The notes beneath the pieces were generated by a model. The model did no database searches and had not been told where the DNA came from. It was given only the letters and a program-made list of their open reading frames with translations. A stretch of 64,000 nucleotides of DNA from Dentipellis sp. KUC8613. Taxonomy: Eukaryota > Basidiomycota > Agaricomycetes > Russulales > Hericiaceae. Below are positions 57,499 to 64,000 of this stretch, piece after piece. Numbering within the stretch: position 1 is the stretch's first letter; each line of letters opens with the position of its first letter. Both the position numbers and the translations under genes were made by a program. The stretch spans positions 30,894-94,893 of the forward strand of contig NSJX01000076.1 in NCBI GenBank assembly GCA_002286715.1, read 5' to 3'.

Positions 57499-59063
57499 AT
57501 GTCGTCCTCGTCGTCGACAGCAGCCGCAGCGTCCAGCACGCCCGTCTCCTTCACCGTCCGCCGCCCGACGCCCGTATCCCGCGCGGCCTCTTCTGGAGCA
57601 GACTCGGACTCATCCACATTCAAGGTTCCTGCGCTGCCGCGGCACCTCGGGCGCGACACCTCTGCTCCTGGCAGCCCGCTTGCTGGGACGCCGAAACGAC
57701 ACTATGACGACTCGAGTGAGGAGGAGGACGAAGACCAGGATGAGCTGGTGACTGGGTTTGACCAGTTTGGTGTGCAGCGGTGTGTACTGCTTTTCTTATG
57801 CTGTGGGCGGAGTAACGGGTAGGCATTTGTGAAGTTCTATGGCGACTTCCTGATAAGCGCATGTGCGGCAGTGTCTGCTGCGAGTGTCACAATACTCGCC
57901 TGGACGGTGTGTACACTCGCTTCCATATGCGACTATGACACCACGGAATCGCTGTAGAACCACCACAAGGCCCATCATGCTACACCGCCCACGGCATTTT
58001 CCTCTCCCTATTCTCAGGTCCTCAACTCACAAAAGCCCGCACCCGCGGCACTCTCTTTGTTCGCAGACTTAAAGAGAAGAAGAAACCACAAGGCCCGCTC
58101 GTTATCGCGCCGCTGCAGAATCGCGACTGGCGCGAACTTGCGCGCAGACGGCGTGGCGGGCTCAGCTACGTCCCCCCCGGAGGTGCGGCGGGCGTCGGTG
58201 CTGACGGCAGCGTCGGCGGGCTGGGCACGCGCGACACCATCAACTCGGGCCCAGAGATCAAGGGCCTGCAGGTGCGCGCGAAGCGCGTCAAGGTCGAGGT
58301 CGAGGCGGATGCGACAGGCGTCGAGGTGAAGGAAGAGGCGGCAGAGGTGGTGAAGGAGGAGCTGACGGAGGACGAGCGCGCGATGCGTGCGCTCCTCGCG
58401 GGCGGCACGGAGGACGGCGGGCCTGTTATCGATGTGATCCCGTCCGCGGCAAACCTGGCTCACCGGCCGGCAACGGAGGAGGACGCGTTCAAGCAGGATG
58501 TGGAAGAGCTCCCGGATGTGGCGACGCTGGATGACTACGAGCGGGTGCCGGTTGCGCAATTCGGCGCGGCGCTGCTGCGCGGCATGGGCTGGAAAGAAGG
58601 GCAAGCGGCCAGCAAGAAAGGCAAAGGGCCGGTGGAGCCGTGGTTGCCGCAGGCGCGGCCGGCGCTGCTGGGGATCGGGGCAAAGGAGCGAGAGGTATTG
58701 GACGACGGCAGCGGGAAGAAGAACAAAGCTGTGCGGCCGGAGAAGCGGTACGTGCCTGTCATTAGGAAGGAAAGAGAGGGATCGGAGGGCCGATCGAGGA
58801 GGCCGTCGCGGTCGCCTGACCGCTCGGCACGGTCGAGGAGGACGTCGCGATCACGGTCGCCGGCGAGGGAGTCATCAAGGAGGGATAAGGGCAAGGATGC
58901 CGAGCGGGAGAGGGATAGAGAACGGAGAGAACGACGAGAGCGAGATGCCGATGAACGGCGGGACAGACGGAGGGACGAGCGGAGGGGATCCTACGAGCAC
59001 GATCGGGAGCGGGACAGACGGAGAGAGCGTTCTCCGTCTCGCTCCACCAGCCGTCGTTACTGA
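57499..59063 (+). CDS. SPP2: Pre-mRNA splicing factor SPP2/GPKOW, G-patch protein
   Basis: Exons 57499-57779 and 58067-59063 give 425 residues. Key landmarks: ELVTGFDQFGVQR, the spliced KEKKKPQGPLVIAPLQNRDW, and the G-patch-like VAQFGAALLRGMGWKEGQ at about residues 254-272. They are followed by RPALLGIGAKE. In the spliceosome this G-patch engages the DEAH helicase Prp2 before the first step. The tail is an Arg/Ser/Asp/Glu-rich array (RSRSPARESSRRDKGKDAER), as in SR-type factors. The N-terminus is Ser/Pro-rich. The single intron is 287 nt, several times longer than others in the window, and could hide a small exon. Start chosen at the first ATG of the Ser-rich exon. Confidence 0.9.
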
Positions 59064-59465
59064 ATTACTAGATGTTCTGGACTTTGTTTAGCAGCTGTGC
59101 TTGTGCTGTATCCTTCAATTAGACTAGTTTCGTGCTCGGCGATTGCGAAATTTCTGAGTGGACAGAGGACACGAGTATCACAAGCTTACCCCGCACTGAG
59201 TGATTCAGGGCAGGACGGTTCCCCGCATGCGGAGCTAATCATCGGCCCGAACCCAAGAGAGCTACCCCGCATTCGCTCCTGCCGAGCGTAACTGACGCAC
59301 TCCGTATGGACGGCTGGGGCCGACGTCTCCCTTATAGTCTCCCAGCACAATATCCCTTCATCACTCTGACCGCCCCCATCCGATACCATCCATAATTTAT
59401 CGCGCTGTGTTCCCTTGTACGAGTACATCCCCCGCACGCTCTGATTTTTCTCTTTTTCTCGCATC
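59064..59465. other. Intergenic
   Basis: 3' flank of SPP2 and promoter of the next gene. No clear TATA box. Confidence 0.45.
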
Positions 59466-62304
59466 ATGTCCAACGGACCCGTCTCCAAATTCGACGCACA
59501 GCCGCCGCATCCGCGCACCTTCGCCGCCCAGGATAAACTGCCGAAGCTGCCGATTCCCTCGCTCGAAGACACCTGTCGCCGCTACCTCCAGGCCCTCGAA
59601 GGTCTTCAAGACCCAAAAGACCATGAGCACACCCGCCGCGCCGTCGAGCAATTCCTGATCGGCGACGGACCGCGCATCCAGCAGAAGCTCAAGGACTGGG
59701 CTGAGAAGAAGGACAGGTCCGTGCTTCCTTTCTCTGCGCCTCTTTTGCCCTTCCGGCTATATTTACGCCGCGCTGACGTCGTCTGTCTCGCAGCTACATC
59801 GAAGACTTCTGGTAATTCCAACGGCTTCTGTGTTTTGCAATTCGCTGACGATGCGCCTAATATAGGTACGAATCCTACCTCTCCCACTCAGACCCCGTCG
59901 TCCTCGCCTTGAACCCATTCTTCGTACTCGAGTGCGTCTTTCCGTGGTTTTCTGTGGTGCCAACGGCTGATCCGTGCGCAGGGATGACCCCACTCCTGAC
60001 CGCGGAGGCCAGCTCCCCCGCGCCGCATCCCTCATCGTCTCCTCTCTCGGCTTCATCCATGACTTGCGCGCTGGCATCTTGGGGCCCGACACCCTGCGCG
60101 GCACGCCGCTCGACATGGACCAGTACACGCGCCTCTTTGGCACCGCCCGCATCCCCACTATGGTCGGTTTGATCGTGCCTTTGATAACGAAGCGGCGCTG
60201 ATTCCGAGTTCCGCAGAGGGGGTGCAGAATGGAGACCGTTCCAGACTCGAGGCACATCGTCGTCCTCCGCCGCGCTCAGTTCTGTAAGCCTTCGCTGCTC
60301 GTCCCCTCGGACTCAGAGTGCTTACCGAGCGACTGCAGATTGGTTTGATGTCCTCGATGAGGAGAACAGGCCCGTTCTCACCGAGCGTGAGATCCTGCGC
60401 AACCTCCAGGCCATTGTCACCGACGCCGACAAGCTCCCGACTTCTGAGGTCCGTCCTTCCCACGTGCCCCGCACCCCGCGTCACTGACTCCACCCACACC
60501 CCAGGTCGCGCGCCACTCTATCGGCGTGCTCTCCACCGAGAACCGCAAGACGTGGTCCGGGCTCCGCGACACCCTCTCGGGCGACCGCAACAACGCGTCA
60601 TGCCTCCACATCGTCGACAATGCCCTCTTCGTCGTCTGCCTCGACGATGCCGCGCCCAACGGCCTCGCCGAGCTCTGCCATAACTTCTTGTGCGGCACGT
60701 ACGGACTCGAGCACGGTGTGCAGATTGGGACCTGCACCAACCGGTGGTACGACAAGGTGCGCATCCCTCGTTCCTGGGCCCTTCGTCGTGCTGACCCTGC
60801 TCACAGCTGCAAATAATCGTCTGCGCCGACGGCGCCGCGGGCATCAATTTTGAGCATACCGGCGTCGATGGGCACACCGTGCTGCGCTTCGCCGCTGACA
60901 TCTTCACCGAGGGCCTCATGCTCCTCGCCCGCTCTATCAACCCATCTGCGCCGACGCTCTTCCACGCCCCGCTCTCCCCGTACGCACGCTCGTACCGCCC
61001 TCCACGCGGCCAGCAGCGGCCCGCGCCGCCCCCCACCGGGCACATCGACACCGTTCCGAAGAAGCTCGAGTGGACGCTCACGCCGGAGCTGCGCGCGGGC
61101 ATTCGCTTCGCTGAGACGCGCCTGAGCGATCTGATCTGCCAGAATGACTGCCAGGCGCTGGAGTTCAAGGGCTACGGGAAGAATTTCATCACCAGCCACG
61201 GGTTCAGCCCCGATGCGTTCGTGCAGATGGCCTTCCAGGCGGCGTACTATGGCCTCTACGGTGCGTATATGTTCTGTCTTTCGTGCACGATGGTCATTCT
61301 CATTAGGGAATAGGGAGGATCGAGTGCACGTACGAGCCCGCGATGACCAAGGCGTTCTTGCATGGCAGGACGGAGGCCATCCGCACGGTGCAGCCGCCTA
61401 GCGTTGAATTTGTCAAGGTATGCCTCCACGCGCGGTCTCTTTTACAACGACTCACCCGTGCGCCAGACGTTCTTCTCCGAGGCTCAGCCGTCGGCCAAGA
61501 TCAAGGCGCTTCGCAAGGCCTGCGAGCACCATGTCAAGCTGACCAAGGAGTGCGTCCAAGGCCAGGGCCAGGATCGCCATCTGTACGCGCTCTACTGCCT
61601 CCTCCAGCGCGAGATCAACGAGGGCACGCTTGACCCGTCCCCGGACGATGCCCCGCCGTCTCCCAGCAGCGAGCGCAGCAGCGGCGCACCCACCTTGCCC
61701 GCGATCTTCACCGACCCCGGCTGGTCGCTGCTCAACACGTCCATCCTCTCTACCTCGAACTGCGGCAACCCCGCGCTGCGGCTCTTCGGCTTTGGGCCCG
61801 TCGCCGCGGACGGGTATGGCATCGGGTATATCATCAAGGAGGACGGCCTGTCTGTGTGCGCGTCCTCGAAGCACCTTCAGACGCGCCGCTTCCTGTATAC
61901 GCTCCAGGGCTACCTCCAGGACGTGCAGCGCGTGCTCGTGCAGCTGCATCGTGCGGCGAACGAGCGCCCTGCGCCGTTTGTCGACCACGCGGGCGTGCTG
62001 CGCGACTCGAAGACCGGCCGGCCGATCAACGGTATCACGAGTGACGACGAGGACGGGGATGCAGCGGATACGCTACGTGAGTGTTCCTGGTCTGTTCTCC
62101 GTGGTGCGAGGCTGATTGGGTGCGTTGAGCAGCGGGCTACTCGTTCTTCGACAGCTACGACGTGGACCTGCTGGGGCGCAGCCGCCGCACGCGGTCTGTG
62201 CACTACAAAGTTGGTGAGTCCAGTGGTCTGGTTCTACAACGTGTGGAGCAAGGGCTATTACTGATCGCTCTGCAGGCAAGATCATTCCGATGGCGGAGTA
62301 TTGA
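59466..62304 (+). CDS. Carnitine O-acetyltransferase
   Basis: Twelve exons give 740 residues in phase: 59466-59716, 59794-59811, 59866-59931, 59982-60162, 60217-60283, 60339-60448, 60505-60756, 60807-61260, 61314-61417, 61467-62076, 62133-62213 and 62276-62304. The family start LPKLPIPSLEDTCRRYLQAL is clear. The catalytic His is His332 in GINFEHTGVDGHTVLRF. Also visible are YYGLYGRIECTYEPAMTKAF with the TEAIRT carnitine/CoA segment (GRTEAIRTVQP), and NCGNPALRLFGFGPVAADGY near the end. It moves acetyl groups between CoA and carnitine for shuttling into mitochondria. The N-terminus has no strong presequence and the C-terminus (PMAEY) is no peroxisomal signal. A cytosolic or outer-membrane Yat-type enzyme is therefore likely. 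Exon 2 is only 18 nt. Confidence 0.93.
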
Positions 62305-62848
62305 TGAGGGACGTGGGGGATCCAGGATGTTGGTCGGGAGCACTGTTGTTTATACCTCTTCTCTGGTGTCACTCAGGTGATGTTCGCTTGTATCTTTGTG
62401 TAATGTACTCTATGTAGCAATCAATGTCACAGTGATCCATGTGTATTTCTTGAAGCCTCTCAAAGATGCTCTTGTCTTGTAAATTTAATAGGGGTACTCA
62501 GAGTGCTCGATTCTGAGTCGATTCGGAGGGCGATGTTGGGGTCGATTTTGAGGTCGATGGACGGTATGAGATCGTGTGAAAATCGCCTTTGACTCTGAGC
62601 GCCCTGTCTTGCCCATTCGACAACGCAAGTCGAATTCTGATGAACCACTACTGTTGTACAGTGTAGATCTATGAAAGTCTTCATTGTGAACAAACTCGTC
62701 ACCTGCCTCTACCATGCTTTTGTTGTAGTATACACCTGCGCGCGGCGCATGGACGCGTCGCGGTCACATGACAGCCTGTCAAGGCGCCGGGCAACTCCCG
62801 GCGCTAGTACTATACCATACGAAAATTTTACTTTCGCCTCTTTCCTCA

Positions 62849-63017
62849 GTACTCCTACGTCGTACTGAGGTTCGTACTTACTCTCTTTTTACTGCCGTTC
62901 ATTCAGCTAATTTTCCCTGTAGAATACACTCGTTTATTCTGTCTACAGGTATACTTTACTGCCAACCTAAGTACTCCTACGTCGTACTGAGAATACACTC
63001 GTTTATTCTGTCTACAG
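62849..63017. repeat. Interleaved direct repeats, two units of each
   Basis: Unit 1 (AGTACTCCTACGTCGTACTG) at 62849-62868 and 62969-62988. Unit 2 (27 bp starting gaatacactcg, ending gtctacag) at 62922-62948 and 62991-63017. The spacing suggests a partial tandem duplication or the ends of a small element. Confidence 0.6.
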
Positions 63018-63954
63018 TCTACAGCTGCTCCCTCGTTCCCTCGCTCCGCGCCTCGCTTCGCCACCACCTCGTCTACCCGACGACAGATTATGAGACCTGG
63101 TTTCCACCAGTGAGCAAGCACAAGCCCGAGCAGTTACCCAATGTCTACAAAAGCCGACACTTATACAGGTATTTAGTGGGTGGACCGCTAATCTTGCGCA
63201 CAGAATTTCGGCCTGAAAATTGGCAGGGTGGTAGCCCTATATATGAACGTCCCCCACACCAATTTGCTAAGAAATTGGCGGTCCCGTTTTCGAGAAATTT
63301 AAATAACAAGGTGGGGGGTGTTCCAGCAGGACAGAGTAAACAAGAGTAAACAGAGACGACGCGTCAAGCCTCTCCGGCGCCACAGCAGCGTGGAAAATAC
63401 CTTCTGCATTAGGCACGACGCGTCTTGAAGCCTCCAAGGCTGCTTCAGCCTTATGTAGGGCCTATACACCCTTGCCTCGCCTACAGAGGCTACCATTGTC
63501 GACCTCGCGCCTCTGCCATTCTCTGCACGACTTGTAGAGCTCTGAAATTTTTAGTGAACACTGGTGAACACTAGCGAATGCCAGCGAACTCACTTTGGTG
63601 GCATGCAGAGCACAGTGAACAGAGGCGAACAGAGGCGAACCGAGAACCCAGGCTCTCTCGCTTCCAGAGTGCTCGGCACGACTTGCAGAGCTCGAAATCA
63701 GACCTGGAAGAGGTATGCCTGAGTCACGCTCTTGACTGGGTTCTTCCAAAGAGCTTTCTTCCAGTTGCTCAAATCATCCATACCACCTGTTATCGAGAAC
63801 CTGTTCCAGGATGTCCTTGACCGCCATCAGGAAAACGCGTCATCTGGCCCGTATGAACCGGCGATCAACTATAGCTGTGCCTGATCTACCGGCATCTATG
63901 GTAGTGTACCGGCACTACCCGTAGAGCTCGGAGTTTGTCAAAAGACCGTACGTA

Positions 63955-63985
63955 GCTACCCAGTAGCTACCCAGTAGCGATCATA
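63955..63985 (+). repeat. Short tandem repeat at the window edge
   Basis: Repeats of gtagctaccca (10-11 bp), cut by the end of the window. Confidence 0.5.
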
Positions 63986-64000
63986 GATCTACTGTAGCAG

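Larger units (their letters stand above)
62305..64000. other. Repeat-rich region without a supported gene
   Basis: After the carnitine acetyltransferase 3' flank there are short direct repeats: AGTACTCCTACGTCGTACTG at 62849 and 62969, and a gaatacactcgtttattctg unit at 62922 and 62991. Further on are (gaacagaggc)n at 63615-63640 and a terminal (ccagtagcta)n array near 63955-63985. No frame looks coding. Confidence 0.5.

Noticed and set aside
61452..61988. 178-codon minus-strand frame
   Set aside because: Antisense of the carnitine acetyltransferase exon; no independent motif.
63600..63650. Telomere-like array
   Set aside because: The gaacagaggc and gtgaaca repeats are short and do not match TTAGGG-type telomere repeats.
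1..64000. CRISPR arrays, prokaryotic operons, rRNA genes
   Set aside because: No regularly spaced repeat arrays, ribosome-binding-site-led gene strings or rRNA signatures; the intron-rich genes are eukaryotic.

Overview
The window is nuclear DNA of a filamentous basidiomycete, most likely a mushroom-forming or wood-decay Agaricomycete. Nearly every conserved gene is split by many short GT-AG introns of about 45-80 nt. Housekeeping exons are GC-rich, and the gene content fits: heme-thiolate peroxidase-like genes, an F-box/LRR gene, a mitochondrial uS7 and a fungal-type carnitine acetyltransferase. All coding calls below were spliced by hand from the sequence and checked for reading phase.

Layout. 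(1) 1-4.5 kb: the 3' part of a YCII-domain gene followed by decayed tandem copies of its last exons. (2) 4.5-6.4 kb: an F-box/LRR gene. (3) 8.3-22.6 kb: an accessory block with a family of proline-rich three-zinc-finger genes. Three copies are open (14.6, 19.8 and 22.6 kb). One copy at 8.7 kb is split by a 1.63-kb element with terminal inverted repeats, and there are further fragments and chimeras. A monofunctional GAR transformylase (ADE8-like) lies inside this block at 16.5 kb. (4) 24.7-28.9 kb: two tandem heme-thiolate peroxidase-like genes, each with one apparent single-base frameshift. (5) 29.2-31.6 kb: two intact YCII-domain genes. (6) 32-35.6 kb: conserved genes for ISA2-type Fe-S assembly, a Yippee-like zinc protein and mitochondrial ribosomal uS7m. 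(7) 36-42 kb: two unnamed lineage-type gene families, two copies each, one interrupted by an in-frame stop. (8) 43.3-45.6 kb: methylcrotonyl-CoA carboxylase beta, whose 3' end is partly duplicated downstream. (9) 48.8-62.3 kb: a gene-dense conserved stretch with a bHLH factor, BUB2, an AP-4-epsilon-like adaptin, the splicing factor SPP2 and carnitine acetyltransferase. (10) 62.3-64 kb: repeat-rich DNA with no recognisable gene.

The genes do not form one pathway. Mitochondrial functions recur: leucine catabolism (MCC beta), acetyl-carnitine transfer, Fe-S assembly and mitoribosome. The eukaryotic-core genes look intact. The accessory blocks (0-4, 7-31, 36-43 and 62-64 kb) show repeated duplication, truncation, insertion and frameshifting. 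The most unusual material is the zinc-finger family, with its shared 14-nt first coding exon, its shared upstream region and its interruption by a TIR element. The second point of interest is the pair of peroxidase-like genes, which lack the usual acid-base residues.
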